In this document: piece by piece, positions 34,697 through 44,703 of the stretch
Layout: every line of letters starts with the position of its first letter
Position numbering within the stretch: position 1 is the first letter of the stretch
Assembly: GCA_014360205.1 (NCBI GenBank)
Contig: JACIXZ010000010.1
Span: 1-55,356 of the forward strand
Direction: 5' to 3'
DNA from: Tissierellales bacterium
GTDB lineage: Bacteria; Bacillota; Clostridia; Tissierellales; Tissierellaceae
DNA length: 55,356 bases
Program-made: the position numbers and the translations under genes
Notes under the pieces: model-generated
The model's database searches: none
The model's input: only the letters and a program-made list of their open reading frames with translations
What the model was told of the DNA's origin: nothing

Positions 34697-35170
34697 TTGA
34701 TATTTACAATAATTATATTGACGCTTTTGTTAGATCAAATAACTAAAGCTATAGCTGTAAAAAAAATAGCACTTAACGGTAATTATGAATATTTTGGTGG
34801 ACTAATTGAATTTAAGTTAGTGAAAAATTTTGGTGCTGCTTTTGGAATTTTACAAGATAAAAGATGGCTTTTTATAATTATTACTACTGTTGTAATACTT
34901 GTATTTATTATATACATAGTAAAATTTAACTCAGAAATTAATTTGCATACTAAATTAGCATTATCTTTGTTATTAGGTGGAGCTATAGGTAATTTCATCG
35001 ATAGAATTAGACTAGGGTATGTTATTGACTTTATTCAAATAGACATCATAAATTCAATTAATTTCCCTGTATTCAATTTCGCAGATGTTTTTATAGTATT
35101 TGGTACTATTATGCTAATGATTTTTACAATTTATCCTCGAGGTTCATTAACAAATGGTGAAAAAATATGA
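34697..35170 (+). CDS. lspA: lipoprotein signal peptidase (signal peptidase II)
   Basis: LspA, 157 residues, cuts signal peptides from prolipoproteins. Four transmembrane helices are visible and the catalytic Asp pair lies in GGAIGNFIDRIRLGYVIDFI and FNFADVFIVFG; KNFGAAFGIL is also typical. The start is TTG 34697, after GGGGGAGCAATA. It overlaps rluD by 4 bases. Confidence 0.95.
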   Translation: MIFTIIILTLLLDQITKAIAVKKIALNGNYEYFGGLIEFKLVKNFGAAFGILQDKRWLFIIITTVVILVFIIYIVKFNSEINLHTKLALSLLLGGAIGNFIDRIRLGYVIDFIQIDIINSINFPVFNFADVFIVFGTIMLMIFTIYPRGSLTNGEKI

Positions 35171-36099
35171 ATAAAAGAGTAGTAGAATTTATTGTAGGAG
35201 AAGATGATGGATATAGACTAGATTATTATATTTCTTTAGAGATGAACGAACTTTCCCGTAATTATGCTCAAAAATTAATTAAAGAACAAGCTGTTAAAGT
35301 TAACGATGAGTATAAAAAACAAAGTTATATTGTCAACGAAGGTGATAAAATTGTTCTTTCCTTACCGGAAAGCAAAGAGCTTAAGTTGGAAAAAGAAAAT
35401 ATACCTATAGACATTATCTACGAGGATGATGACATAGCAATCATTAACAAACCTCAAGGTTTAGTAGTTCATCCTGCCCCTGGAAATTTTAGTGGCACAT
35501 TAGTTAACGCACTTCTTTATCATATCGATAATTTGTCATCGATAAATGGAATAATTAGACCTGGAATAGTTCATAGAATTGACAAAGATACTTCAGGGCT
35601 TTTAATTATTGCAAAAAATAATAATTCTCATAAAATTTTATCAGATGATTTGAAAGAACATAAAATTAGTAGAGAATATATGGCACTAAGTCATGGTGAG
35701 ATAAGAGACTTGGACGGTACTATAGATGCTCCTATCGGAAGGGATCCTAAAAATCGAAAGAAAATGGCAGTAACAAATATAAATAGCAAAAATGCAATAA
35801 CACATTTTCATGTGTTAAAGATTTTTCCAAAATATACACTTTTAAAGCTTAAGTTAGAAACAGGAAGGACTCATCAAATCAGAGTACATTTGAGTTTTAT
35901 AAAACATCCTATAGTTGGAGATGTGCTATATTCTAGAAACACTAATGAATTTGGAATTAATAAACAAATGTTACATGCCTATAAAATATCTTTTAACCAT
36001 CCAACAATTAAAGAAAGAATGACTTTTTATGCACCTTTACCACAAGAATTCAAAAATATTATAAAATATTTGAGTAAGAGGGAATATAATGGAATATAA
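35167..36099 (+). CDS. rluD: RluD-family 23S rRNA/tRNA pseudouridine synthase
   Basis: A 310-residue pseudouridine synthase with an N-terminal S4 domain ([18 protein letters not shown]) and the RluA-type catalytic block [18 protein letters not shown] containing the catalytic Asp near residue 140; [15 protein letters not shown] follows. Exact RluD substrate specificity cannot be told from YlyB-type paralogues. ATG 35167 overlaps the lspA stop; a conserved lspA-rluD-pyrR order. Confidence 0.92.
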   Translation: MNKRVVEFIVGEDDGYRLDYYISLEMNELSRNYAQKLIKEQAVKVNDEYKKQSYIVNEGDKIVLSLPESKELKLEKENIPIDIIYEDDDIAIINKPQGLVVHPAPGNFSGTLVNALLYHIDNLSSINGIIRPGIVHRIDKDTSGLLIIAKNNNSHKILSDDLKEHKISREYMALSHGEIRDLDGTIDAPIGRDPKNRKKMAVTNINSKNAITHFHVLKIFPKYTLLKLKLETGRTHQIRVHLSFIKHPIVGDVLYSRNTNEFGINKQMLHAYKISFNHPTIKERMTFYAPLPQEFKNIIKYLSKREYNGI

Positions 36100-36622
36100 G
36101 GCTAAAATAATGGATGAAAAAGCAATAAAAAGATCAATAATAAGAATATCAAATGAAATAATAGAGAGAAATAAAGGAATTAAGGATATTGTTTTGGTTG
36201 GAATTAAGACTAGAGGAGTACCTTTAGCTAATAGGATAGGTAGTATTATTGAAGAAATAGAAGGAGAGAAAATACCAGTATATACTGTTGATATTAAATT
36301 TTATAGAGATGATTTAAATTTGATAGACATAAATCCCAAAGTTTTAAATGATATAAAATATGATATAAATGATAAAATAGTGATTTTAGTTGATGATGTA
36401 ATATATACTGGAAGAACTGTTAGAGCTGCATTGGATGCATTAATGGATATAGGAAGGCCAAAAAAAGTACAACTTGCTGTATTGGTTGACAGAGGACATC
36501 GAGAATTACCTATTAGACCTGATTTTATAGGTAAGAATGTACCAACTTCCTCAGATGAAATTGTATCTGTAAAACTATTTGAAATCGATGAATGTGATGA
36601 AGTAGTTATAAAAGAAAGATAG
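36089..36622 (+). CDS. pyrR: PyrR, pyrimidine operon attenuator / uracil phosphoribosyltransferase
   Basis: PyrR, 177 residues, binds pyr mRNA leaders with UMP and has weak UPRTase activity. The PRPP loop [20 protein letters not shown] is at about residues 95-114 and [13 protein letters not shown] near 36. ATG 36089 is within the end of rluD (11-base overlap), behind AAGAGGGAATATA. No pyr biosynthesis gene follows; the target mRNAs must lie elsewhere. A convergent terminator shares its stop codon. Confidence 0.95.
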   Translation: MEYKAKIMDEKAIKRSIIRISNEIIERNKGIKDIVLVGIKTRGVPLANRIGSIIEEIEGEKIPVYTVDIKFYRDDLNLIDINPKVLNDIKYDINDKIVILVDDVIYTGRTVRAALDALMDIGRPKKVQLAVLVDRGHRELPIRPDFIGKNVPTSSDEIVSVKLFEIDECDEVVIKER

Positions 36623-36643
36623 AATGATTATTCTATCTTTCTT
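36612..36643. terminator. bidirectional terminator between pyrR and rqcH
   Basis: AAGAAAGATAGAA (36612-36624) pairs perfectly with TTCTATCTTTCTT (36631-36643) over 6 bases. The stop codons of both convergent genes are inside the structure. It works in either direction, though the T-tracts are broken by C. Confidence 0.75.
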
Positions 36644-38397
36644 AAATTATTTGGTTTATATTCTTTTAAATCAATTGTTAGTGTTTTGTAATTATCATAA
36701 TTAACAAAACCGTATTTTGAGTTTTTTGGTTTTTTTACAAAAAGTTTTCTTGTGTAATCTACTTGAATTTTTGACTCGTGCTGGTTTCTACTGTGTAATG
36801 CAGCCAAATAAGCAGCTTCAAAAATGGTTGTTTCTGGGAAATCTGAATTTTTACTTTTAACTATTACATGACTACCTGGAATGTTCTTAGCATGTAACCA
36901 TAAATCGTCTTTTTTAGCAAATTTAGTAGTTAAAAACTCATTCTGAACATTGTTTTTACCCACATAAATATCATAACCATCACTTGAAACATAATGCAAA
37001 GGCTTTGTTTGATTAGTTGTGTCTCTTTTTTGTTTATGTGTAATTTTTTTTATATATCCTAGATTTGTTAGTTCTTCTTTAATTTCTTCTAACTCCTCAA
37101 ACTCATTTATCAAATCTAGACTAAATATGACACTTTCCAAATAATATACTTCTTTCTTAGCTTCTTCAATTTGCTCATTTAAAATTGTTGATGCTGATTT
37201 AAGTTTTGCATATTTTTTATAATATCTTTGTGCATTAGCTGCAGGGGATAATTTAACATCTAGAGGAATAGTTATTTTGTTTTGATCAGGATCATAAAAA
37301 TTATTCAATTCCACATTAGAAGAACCATTAGGTATATTGTGTATATTGGATTGGATTAAATCAGCATATATTTTATATTTATCCCTTTCCATGCTCTCTG
37401 ATAGCTCTTCATATAATTTTGTCAGTTTTGAATTAAGTTTTTCAATTCTGTTTTCTATTATTTTACGTATAGATGAAGATTTTTGTTTTAATCTATCATC
37501 CTTATCCATTTTAAAGTAAATAAAATCAAGCAATTTTGAAATTTGATCAAAATATATATTTTTATTTTGATCAAATTGAATTAATGGAAAAATGTAAAAA
37601 TAATTGATTTTACCATCATTTTCAATGTTTGCGACAGGTTTAAGTTCATTATTATTGATTTTATTAAGGATGCTTACAAAAGCATCAAATAAACGTATTA
37701 TTTCTATTTCAGTTAAACTGAGTAAAGTTCTATCAATTATTATATTTGATAACACACAAATCTCTCTTGATATTAAAGGACTAAAGCCTAAAAAATTATA
37801 ATAGAAAAATTTATCTATTCTTAAATTTTGATCATTTGTACGCACTATTTCTTTAAAATCATTTATATCTATTTTTCTAGGATCAATTTTATTATTAATT
37901 GGTGGGAAATGATATTCTAGCCCAGGCAATATCTCTCTAACTCTTGACATATCTTTATTTACTCGCTTTATAGCATCTATTATTTTTTTTGAGTTTTTAT
38001 CTATTAAAATAATATTACTATGTTTTCCCATAATTTCTACTATAATTTGTTTTTGAGCTGTAAATCCCAACTCATCTTTACCTGTAACAGTAAGAATAAT
38101 AACTCTATCTAATAAGTATTGTTCTATTGCTATGATTCTCATACCTTGCAAGTTTTTTCTTAATAGCATACAAAATGTAGGTGCATTAATTGGATTTTTG
38201 TATGTTTTTTCAGTTAAATATAAACGTGGGTATGTGCTGCTTGCAGAAATCAAGAGTTTATAATTAAAACCATTATTATAAATTTGAATAATTATTTCAT
38301 CTTTTTCAGGTTGATATATTTTATCAATTCTTCCATTTAAAATTATCGAATTTAATTCTTTTACCACTCCATTAGTTACAATTCCATCATATGACAT
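36628..38397 (-). CDS. rqcH: RqcH (Rqc2/NFACT family), ribosome-associated quality control
   Basis: A 589-residue NFACT protein that recruits tRNA-Ala to stalled 50S subunits and adds alanine tails to incomplete chains. It begins MSYDGIVTNGVVKELNSII, with the NFACT-N nucleic acid-binding part (RLYLTEKTYKNP and APTFCMLLRKNLQG), helix-hairpin and long coiled-coil sections (about 270-430) and the NFACT-R domain (DLWLHAKNIPGSHVIVKS). On the - strand its ATG is at 38397, preceded by GGAGG. It is also annotated as a fibronectin-binding protein in older work. It is divergent from yicC and convergent with pyrR. Confidence 0.95.
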   Translation of the reverse strand: MSYDGIVTNGVVKELNSIILNGRIDKIYQPEKDEIIIQIYNNGFNYKLLISASSTYPRLYLTEKTYKNPINAPTFCMLLRKNLQGMRIIAIEQYLLDRVIILTVTGKDELGFTAQKQIIVEIMGKHSNIILIDKNSKKIIDAIKRVNKDMSRVREILPGLEYHFPPINNKIDPRKIDINDFKEIVRTNDQNLRIDKFFYYNFLGFSPLISREICVLSNIIIDRTLLSLTEIEIIRLFDAFVSILNKINNNELKPVANIENDGKINYFYIFPLIQFDQNKNIYFDQISKLLDFIYFKMDKDDRLKQKSSSIRKIIENRIEKLNSKLTKLYEELSESMERDKYKIYADLIQSNIHNIPNGSSNVELNNFYDPDQNKITIPLDVKLSPAANAQRYYKKYAKLKSASTILNEQIEEAKKEVYYLESVIFSLDLINEFEELEEIKEELTNLGYIKKITHKQKRDTTNQTKPLHYVSSDGYDIYVGKNNVQNEFLTTKFAKKDDLWLHAKNIPGSHVIVKSKNSDFPETTIFEAAYLAALHSRNQHESKIQVDYTRKLFVKKPKNSKYGFVNYDNYKTLTIDLKEYKPNNLRKIE

Positions 38398-38539
38398 AAA
38401 AAAACCTCCATCTCCTTACTAATCTATATTAACAGATTGACTTTAAAAGTAAAAGTAAGATAATATATTAATATTTCTTAATAAACTATATTATAAATTA
38501 TTAATTAGTCATATAATAGAAAAAAATGAGGTGGTTAAA

Positions 38540-39418
38540 ATGGTACGAAGTATGACTGGATATGGTAAATATATCTATGAAAATAGTACATTAAAGATAC
38601 AATGCGAGATAAAATCTGTAAATCATAGATATTTAGATATCAATGTAAAAATTCCAAGATATATTTTAAAATACGAAGAAACAATTAAGAGAATTGCTAA
38701 ACAAAACATTGTCAGAGGGAAAGTTGATATTTACTTTTCTTTTGATTTTCTAAGTGATTCATTAATAAAGATTGTTCCAGACTTAAACATTGCGAAATCA
38801 TATTTAAATGCCTTTAATAGTATAAAGGAAACTATAAACATACCAGGAGAACTATATATTTCTGATTTTATAAAACTTCCAGATATTATTTCTCGTCAAG
38901 AACAAGATATTGACGATAACATCCTTTCTAACGGCATAAATTTAGTGTTAAAAGGAGCTCTTGAAGATTTCAATAATATGAGAATAAACGAAGGCAATCA
39001 ATTAAAAAAAGATTTACTAGATAAAATTGGAAATATAGAAAACATAATAAGCTCTATAGAATCTATTTCATACACTTTAGTTGATGAATATAAATTAAAA
39101 TTAGAACAAAGAATTAGTTCTATTTTAGAGAATATACCAGTTGATGAAGATAGATTAGCTATGGAAATAGTAATATTTGCTGACAGATCAGGAATTGATG
39201 AAGAGATAACAAGATTAAAAAGTCACATAATTCAATTTAAGCAAATACTTGAAAATGAAGATATTATCGGAAGAAAATTAGATTTTTTGATTCAAGAAAT
39301 AAATCGCGAGTGCAACACAATCGGAAGTAAATCAACTAATTTAACAATCACAAATCAGGTGGTTGAATTGAAAACGGAATTAGAAAAGATTAGAGAACAA
39401 GTACAGAATATAGAATAA
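38540..39418 (+). CDS. yicC: YicC/YloC family endoribonuclease
   Basis: A 292-residue protein beginning [10 protein letters not shown], with [15 protein letters not shown] and the C-terminal [18 protein letters not shown], both hallmarks of YicC/YloC, an endoribonuclease acting in RNA turnover. Start ATG 38540 follows GAGGTGGTTAAA; GTG 38531 belongs to that ribosome-binding site. It opens the yloC-type block yicC-remA-gmk-rpoZ-coaBC. TATAAT at 38512-38517 is a possible -10, without a good -35. Confidence 0.95.
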   Translation: MVRSMTGYGKYIYENSTLKIQCEIKSVNHRYLDINVKIPRYILKYEETIKRIAKQNIVRGKVDIYFSFDFLSDSLIKIVPDLNIAKSYLNAFNSIKETINIPGELYISDFIKLPDIISRQEQDIDDNILSNGINLVLKGALEDFNNMRINEGNQLKKDLLDKIGNIENIISSIESISYTLVDEYKLKLEQRISSILENIPVDEDRLAMEIVIFADRSGIDEEITRLKSHIIQFKQILENEDIIGRKLDFLIQEINRECNTIGSKSTNLTITNQVVELKTELEKIREQVQNIE

Positions 39419-39432
39419 TGAGGTGTAATTAT

Positions 39433-39705
39433 ATGTTTACTAATATTGGGTTTGGAAACATGGTATCAACTGGAAGAATAATAGTCGTATTAAGTCCTGA
39501 ATCAGCGCCGATAAAACGAATCATACAAGAAGCAAAAGTTTCAAATACGCTGATTGATGCAACATATGGTAGAAGGACTAGAGCTGTTCTAATAATGGAC
39601 AGTGGGCATGTTGTATTATCTCCCTTGCAACCTGAAACATTAGCCCATAGATTGCAAAATAGTGAAAATCATGATCATATTAAAGAAGGTGAAAAAATTG
39701 AGTAA
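39433..39705 (+). CDS. remA: RemA/DUF370 family regulator
   Basis: A 90-residue protein starting [20 protein letters not shown] and containing [20 protein letters not shown], the DUF370/RemA signature. In Bacillus RemA is a DNA-binding activator of matrix and osmoprotection genes; its targets in clostridia are not known. Start ATG 39433 after GAGGTGTAATT; the ATG at 39418 is before the ribosome-binding site. Its stop overlaps the gmk start. Confidence 0.93.
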   Translation: MFTNIGFGNMVSTGRIIVVLSPESAPIKRIIQEAKVSNTLIDATYGRRTRAVLIMDSGHVVLSPLQPETLAHRLQNSENHDHIKEGEKIE

Positions 39706-40321
39706 AGGATTTTTATTGGTATTATCTGGACCATCTGGCAGTGGGAAGGGAACTGTTAGTAAAGCATTAATGGAAAAAAGAAAAGATATTATATTCTCTG
39801 TATCTGTAACTACAAGAAAACCACGTATTGGGGAGGAGAATGGGAAAAATTATTATTTTGTTTCTGAGAATGAATTTGATACAATGGTTAAAGCTGATGA
39901 ATTCCTAGAATATGCCCTAGTACATAATAATTACTATGGAACTCCGAGGGATTTCGTGTATGAGCAAATTGATAAAGGTGAAATAGTCTTACTGGAAATA
40001 GATGTTCAAGGTGCTTTGCAAATAAAAAAGAATTGTAAAGATGCTGTGTTTATCTTTTTACTTCCTCCTACTATGGATGAGCTAAAAAATAGAATTATAA
40101 AAAGAGGTACAGAAAGCGAATCAGATATCAATACACGTTTTGAAAATGCATTTAAAGAACTTGATTTTGTTGGTGAATATGACTTCTTTGTAGTAAATGA
40201 TAAAATAGAAAAAGCTGTTGAAGATATAGAAGCTATAATTCATGCTGAAAAGTTGAGAGTTAAGAGACAAAAGGATATAAAAGAAAAAATATTGGGACTA
40301 GGGGGTATTGATCATGAATAG
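39698..40321 (+). CDS. gmk: guanylate kinase
   Basis: Gmk, 207 residues, phosphorylates GMP to GDP. The P-loop [15 protein letters not shown] is near residue 10, then [20 protein letters not shown], and [12 protein letters not shown]. The start is TTG 39698, 7 bases after GAAGGTG and overlapping the remA stop by 8 bases; GTG 39689 sits too close to the ribosome-binding site. It overlaps rpoZ by 8 bases. Confidence 0.97.
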   Translation: MSKGFLLVLSGPSGSGKGTVSKALMEKRKDIIFSVSVTTRKPRIGEENGKNYYFVSENEFDTMVKADEFLEYALVHNNYYGTPRDFVYEQIDKGEIVLLEIDVQGALQIKKNCKDAVFIFLLPPTMDELKNRIIKRGTESESDINTRFENAFKELDFVGEYDFFVVNDKIEKAVEDIEAIIHAEKLRVKRQKDIKEKILGLGGIDHE

Positions 40322-40523
40322 AAATTTAGATGATTTTTTAAATAGCTGTGACAATAAATATGTATTAGCATCTATAGCTGCCAAAAGAGCTAGGCAAATA
40401 ATTGATGGTTCAAAACCTAGAGTGAACTCTCATTCTAATAAACCAGTTTGTATAGCCCTTGAAGAGATAGCTGCCGGAAAAGTCAAATATGAGATTCCCA
40501 AAAAAACCTTATCAAGTAGGTGA
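40314..40523 (+). CDS. rpoZ: RNA polymerase omega subunit
   Basis: Omega, 69 residues, assists RNA polymerase assembly. The signature KYVLASIAAKRARQIIDG is at about residues 13-30, followed by KPVCIALEEIAAGKV. ATG 40314 lies 8 bases after AGGGGG and is within the end of gmk. The gmk-rpoZ pair links guanine nucleotide supply with polymerase assembly in one transcript. It ends just ahead of coaBC. Confidence 0.97.
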   Translation: MNRNLDDFLNSCDNKYVLASIAAKRARQIIDGSKPRVNSHSNKPVCIALEEIAAGKVKYEIPKKTLSSR

Positions 40524-40528
40524 TTTTT

Positions 40529-41728
40529 GTGTTTAAAGATAAAAATATTTTAATTGGAGTTACTGGTGGTATTGCTATATATAAAACATTGGATTTAATA
40601 AGTAAGTTAAAAAAAGAAAATGCTAATGTAGAAGTTATAATGACAAAGGGCGCTACAGAGTTTATAACTCCGCTATCCTTTCAAACAATGTCACAAAGCA
40701 GAGTTCATTTTGACATGTTTGGATTAGTGGATGAGATGCAGGTTGAACATATATCATTGGCAAAAAAAGCTGATGTAATTTTAGTTGCACCAGCTACAGC
40801 TAATACTATAGGGAAAATTGCAAATGGCATAGCTGATAATTTGCTAACAACTGTAATTATGGCAACAACTAAAAAAGTGGTATTTGCACCTGCTATGAAT
40901 ACACAAATGTATAAAAATATTATTCTACAAAACAATATTTCTAAATTAAAAGAATTAGGATACGAATTTATTAGTCCTGGGGAAGGTAGATTAGCATGTG
41001 GAGATGAAGGTGCCGGAAAAATGGCTGAACCAGTTCAAATAATAGAATATTTAAAAAGATTTTTTACCCCAAAGGATTTAATTGGTAAAAAAATCATTGT
41101 AACAGCTGGTCCTACTCAAGAAGCATTAGATCCTGTTCGATATATTACTAATAGATCAAGTGGGAAAATGGGATATGCAATTGCTGAAGAGGCATATAAT
41201 AGAGGGGCAGAAGTTACTTTGATTTCTGGGCCATCAAATTTATCTATCCCTGATGGTATCAAATTAGAAAGTGTTAGAACAACTCAGGAAATGCTTCAAA
41301 AAATAGATGAATACTTTAGTAATGCTGATGTATTAATAAAAGCTGCAGCTCCAGCTGATTTTAAACCATCACATATTTCTAATAGAAAAATTAAAAAAGA
41401 AGATGGAGAAGAAAAAATTATTGTAGAATTTGAAAAAACTCCAGATATAGCTGCATATTTCGGGGCAAAGAAAAGGGATGGACAAATTATAGTTGGTTTT
41501 GCTGCGGAAACCGAAGAATTAATAGAAAATGCTTTAAAAAAAATAGAAAAGAAGAATTTGGATTTTATTGTAGCAAATGACATAACAATACCTGGAGCAG
41601 GTTTTGAAATAGATACTAACATTGCTTCAATTATTTATAAGAATGGGAAAATTGAGACCTTCCCTATAATGCAAAAAACAGATTTAGCTCATATAATAAT
41701 AGATAAAGTTAAGGAAATAATAAAATAA
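40529..41728 (+). CDS. coaBC: bifunctional phosphopantothenoylcysteine decarboxylase/synthetase
   Basis: CoaBC, 399 residues, joins cysteine to 4'-phosphopantothenate and decarboxylates it in CoA synthesis. The N-terminal flavin decarboxylase half (ILIGVTGGIAIYKTLDLI, LVAPATANTIGKIANGIADN, FAPAMNTQMY) covers residues 1-185; the synthetase half (ITNRSSGKMGYAIAEEAYNR, KAAAPADFKP) follows. Start GTG 40529, after AGTAGGTGATTTTT; GTG 40520 overlaps the rpoZ stop and lies in the binding site. A terminator hairpin overlaps its stop. Confidence 0.97.
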   Translation: MFKDKNILIGVTGGIAIYKTLDLISKLKKENANVEVIMTKGATEFITPLSFQTMSQSRVHFDMFGLVDEMQVEHISLAKKADVILVAPATANTIGKIANGIADNLLTTVIMATTKKVVFAPAMNTQMYKNIILQNNISKLKELGYEFISPGEGRLACGDEGAGKMAEPVQIIEYLKRFFTPKDLIGKKIIVTAGPTQEALDPVRYITNRSSGKMGYAIAEEAYNRGAEVTLISGPSNLSIPDGIKLESVRTTQEMLQKIDEYFSNADVLIKAAAPADFKPSHISNRKIKKEDGEEKIIVEFEKTPDIAAYFGAKKRDGQIIVGFAAETEELIENALKKIEKKNLDFIVANDITIPGAGFEIDTNIASIIYKNGKIETFPIMQKTDLAHIIIDKVKEIIK

Positions 41729-41751
41729 AGCTAGATGACTAGCTTTATTTT
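41722..41751 (+). terminator. terminator after coaBC
   Basis: AAAATAAAGCTAG (41722-41734) pairs perfectly with CTAGCTTTATTTT (41739-41751) over loop ATGA, with the arm ending in T4. priA begins 19 bases later, so termination may be partial. Confidence 0.75.
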
Positions 41752-41770
41752 ATTTAAATGGAGGGATAAA

Positions 41771-44218
41771 GTGAAACTACTAGATGTTATTTTGTATAGT
41801 AAATCTAGAGCACTAGATAAAACTTTTACATATAGTGTATCAGATAACTTAGCAGATAAAATATGCATTGGGAAGAGAGTCTTAGTCCCTTTTGGTAAGA
41901 AAAACAATATAGCAATTGGTATTATATTAAAAGTACGTGAAGATCAACATTCTCCTGATGAAATTAATGACATTAAATCTATATTTGATGTTATTGATGA
42001 GACACCACTTATTTCAGAGACACAAATAGCTTTAGCTTTGTGGATAAAGAAAGAATATTTATCAACTTATATTGATTCATTTAATTTATTTATGCCTCCA
42101 CCAGATATAAAAAACATAAAATTATCTTATGCTTTAAACAACAATATTCATTATGTTCCTTCAATGGAAGAAAATATCATTCTAAAATTATTTGAAAAAA
42201 GTGATAATTTCATAAATATAGATTCTTTACCTCAAATACCAGATAAAAACATAAATGATGTAATCAAAAAAATGACGGATAATTCAATACTTCTTCAAAA
42301 ATATATTGTGAATAAAGTGAGTATCGATAGGCAATTAAAATTTTACTCAAAAAACAAAAAAGTCAAGGAAGAAGAAGGATTAGAAAGAATTCCTAAAAAT
42401 GCTAAAAAACAGATAGATATTTGGTTAAGTGCTTGGCCGAAAGAAGAAATGACTTTAAATGAATTATATGAAGAATTTAATACATCATATAGCACTATTT
42501 TTAAGCTTATTGAGAAAAATTTACTTGTAGAAGCTGTAAAAAAGGTAAATAACAATATTATTACTTCAGAAATTCCTTATTATGATAAGCATAATTTAAA
42601 TCAAGAACAGAAATATGCTTTCGAAAGAATTATTGAAGGAAAAAGCAATTCATTTTTGATTCATGGAATAACTGGAAGTGGTAAGACTGAAATATATTTA
42701 CAGCTTGTAGAAGAAATGTTGAAAGAAAATAAAAGCTCGATTATTCTAGTGCCTGAGATTTTATTGACTCCACAGATTATTGAAAGGTTTGTTGGAAGAT
42801 TTGGACAAAGAGTTGCTGTATTACACAGTAAATTAACTTTATTACAAAAACTAGATCAATGGTATAAGATAAAAAGAGGAGAGCTAGATATTGTTATCGG
42901 AGCCAGATCAGCAGTTTTTGCCCCTATAAACAGATTAGGCCTTTTAATAATCGATGAAGAACATGAGAATAGCTATAAGTCATCAGTAGATCCTAAATAT
43001 AATACTATAGATGTAGCACTTAAAAGATGTGAATTGGAAGGTGCAAAGTTGATCTTAGGGTCTGCTACACCCTCTATAGAAAGTTATTATAATGCAAAAA
43101 ATTCAATTTATGAACTGTTAGAGATAAAAAATAGAGTTGAGTCATCTAGTTTACCGATGATAGATGTAGTTGATATGAGGGATGAAATAAATAATGGAAA
43201 TACTTCAATATTTAGCCGTTTACTATATGATAAAATATTAAAAACAATTCAAAGAAAACAACAAGTTATACTATTTTTAAACAAAAGAGGCTATTCAAGT
43301 TTTGTTTCTTGCAGAAAATGTGGATATGTTGTAAAATGTGATAGTTGTGATGTAAGTATGACATCGCACAAACAAAAAAATAGACTTATTTGCCATTATT
43401 GTGGGAAAACAAAAAGATTTCCTAACCATTGCCCAGTTTGTGGGAGTGAAAAATTTAAAGAATTTGGTATTGGGACAGAAAAATTAGAAACAGTAACAAA
43501 AAATATGTTTCCTAATGCCAAAGTAAAAAGAGTAGATAGTGATACTATTATCCATAGGGATGACTATAAAGAAGTTTATGAAGCTATGAAAAACAATGAG
43601 ATTGATATTCTAATTGGTACTCAAATGATTTCTAAAGGGTTTGACTTTCCTAATGTATCTTTAGTTGGGATTGTTGCAGCTGACACTACTATTTTTATCC
43701 CTGACTTTAGATCTTCAGAGAGATCATTCCAACTTATTACTCAAGTATCTGGAAGAGCGGGAAGAGGAAGAGTTAACGGAAATGTTATTATTCAAACATA
43801 CAATCCAGATCACTATAGTATAAGATATGCTAAGGAAAATGATTATGAAAATTTTTATAATACTGAAATTAACCTGCGAAAGGAATTTCAATATCCACCA
43901 TTTACTAACATAGTGTTAATAACTGTTTATGGTCCAAATCCTGATGATGTTAAGTCTGAAATTATTGACCAATACAATAATTTTAGTGAAATTTTAGAAA
44001 AAAATGGGCATGACATTTCAATGATAAGCAAACCTCATGTAGCACCTATAGAAAAAATTAATAATAATTTCAGATATCAAGTGACAATAAAGTACAGTAA
44101 TAAATTAAAATATGAGTTACTGAACTATATTGATTGGGTATTTATAAAAAATAGAGATAAGAAAAGATATAAATTAAATAAATTGAGTATTGATATAGAT
44201 CCAGTTAATATTTTGTAG
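41771..44218 (+). CDS. priA: primosomal helicase PriA
   Basis: PriA, 815 residues, a 3'-5' DNA helicase that restarts collapsed replication forks. The N-terminal DNA-binding domain precedes Walker A GITGSGKTEIYLQL near 298, DEEHENSYKS, and the zinc-finger cluster CRKCGYVVKCDSCDVSMT and CHYCGK plus CPVCGSEK (eight Cys). QVSGRAGRGRV and FQYPPFTNIV follow. GTG 41771 is preceded by GGAGGGATAAA; the frame extends upstream through the terminator hairpin. It heads priA-def-fmt. Confidence 0.97.
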   Translation: MKLLDVILYSKSRALDKTFTYSVSDNLADKICIGKRVLVPFGKKNNIAIGIILKVREDQHSPDEINDIKSIFDVIDETPLISETQIALALWIKKEYLSTYIDSFNLFMPPPDIKNIKLSYALNNNIHYVPSMEENIILKLFEKSDNFINIDSLPQIPDKNINDVIKKMTDNSILLQKYIVNKVSIDRQLKFYSKNKKVKEEEGLERIPKNAKKQIDIWLSAWPKEEMTLNELYEEFNTSYSTIFKLIEKNLLVEAVKKVNNNIITSEIPYYDKHNLNQEQKYAFERIIEGKSNSFLIHGITGSGKTEIYLQLVEEMLKENKSSIILVPEILLTPQIIERFVGRFGQRVAVLHSKLTLLQKLDQWYKIKRGELDIVIGARSAVFAPINRLGLLIIDEEHENSYKSSVDPKYNTIDVALKRCELEGAKLILGSATPSIESYYNAKNSIYELLEIKNRVESSSLPMIDVVDMRDEINNGNTSIFSRLLYDKILKTIQRKQQVILFLNKRGYSSFVSCRKCGYVVKCDSCDVSMTSHKQKNRLICHYCGKTKRFPNHCPVCGSEKFKEFGIGTEKLETVTKNMFPNAKVKRVDSDTIIHRDDYKEVYEAMKNNEIDILIGTQMISKGFDFPNVSLVGIVAADTTIFIPDFRSSERSFQLITQVSGRAGRGRVNGNVIIQTYNPDHYSIRYAKENDYENFYNTEINLRKEFQYPPFTNIVLITVYGPNPDDVKSEIIDQYNNFSEILEKNGHDISMISKPHVAPIEKINNNFRYQVTIKYSNKLKYELLNYIDWVFIKNRDKKRYKLNKLSIDIDPVNIL

Positions 44219-44227
44219 GAGGGTAAA

Positions 44228-44701
44228 ATGGCAATTAGACAAATTAGATTAGAAGGAGATCCAATTCTCCGCAAAAAATCAAAAGAAGTAAAATTGATAG
44301 ATGAAAAAATTATACAACTTGCACAAGACATGATTGAAACCATGAGGGATGCAAACGGAATTGGATTAGCTGCCCCACAAGTCGGTATATTAAAGAGAAT
44401 AATTGTTATAGAAGGGGAAGATAATCCTATTATTGCTATAAATCCTAAAATTGTATATTCTGAAGGAGAAATAACTGATTTAGAAGGATGTTTGTCTGTT
44501 CCCGGATTTTCAGGATTTGTTAAAAGACCAGAAAAAATTACTGTTGAATATACAAATGAAAAAAACGAGAACATTGTTATCGATGTTAATGGATACTTTG
44601 CTAGGGTTTTTTTACATGAAATAGACCATTTAGATGGCATTTTGTATATAGATGTTGCTGAAAAAATTTTTAGAGAACAAGAAGAAAAAGAAGAGGTATA
44701 A
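44228..44701 (+). CDS. def: peptide deformylase
   Basis: Def, 157 residues, removes the formyl group from new proteins. All three family motifs are present: GIGLAAPQVG near 45, EGCLSVPG near 91 with the metal Cys, and HEIDHLDG near 135 with two metal His and the catalytic Glu. ATG 44228 has TAGGAGGG upstream. It is paired with fmt, which adds the formyl group to initiator tRNA. Confidence 0.98.
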   Translation: MAIRQIRLEGDPILRKKSKEVKLIDEKIIQLAQDMIETMRDANGIGLAAPQVGILKRIIVIEGEDNPIIAINPKIVYSEGEITDLEGCLSVPGFSGFVKRPEKITVEYTNEKNENIVIDVNGYFARVFLHEIDHLDGILYIDVAEKIFREQEEKEEV

Positions 44702-44703
44702 AT

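Noticed and set aside
44125-44640. 171-codon open frame on the - strand opposite priA and def
   Set aside because: It lies wholly opposite two clear genes, has low-complexity hydrophobic composition and no ribosome-binding site or family match.
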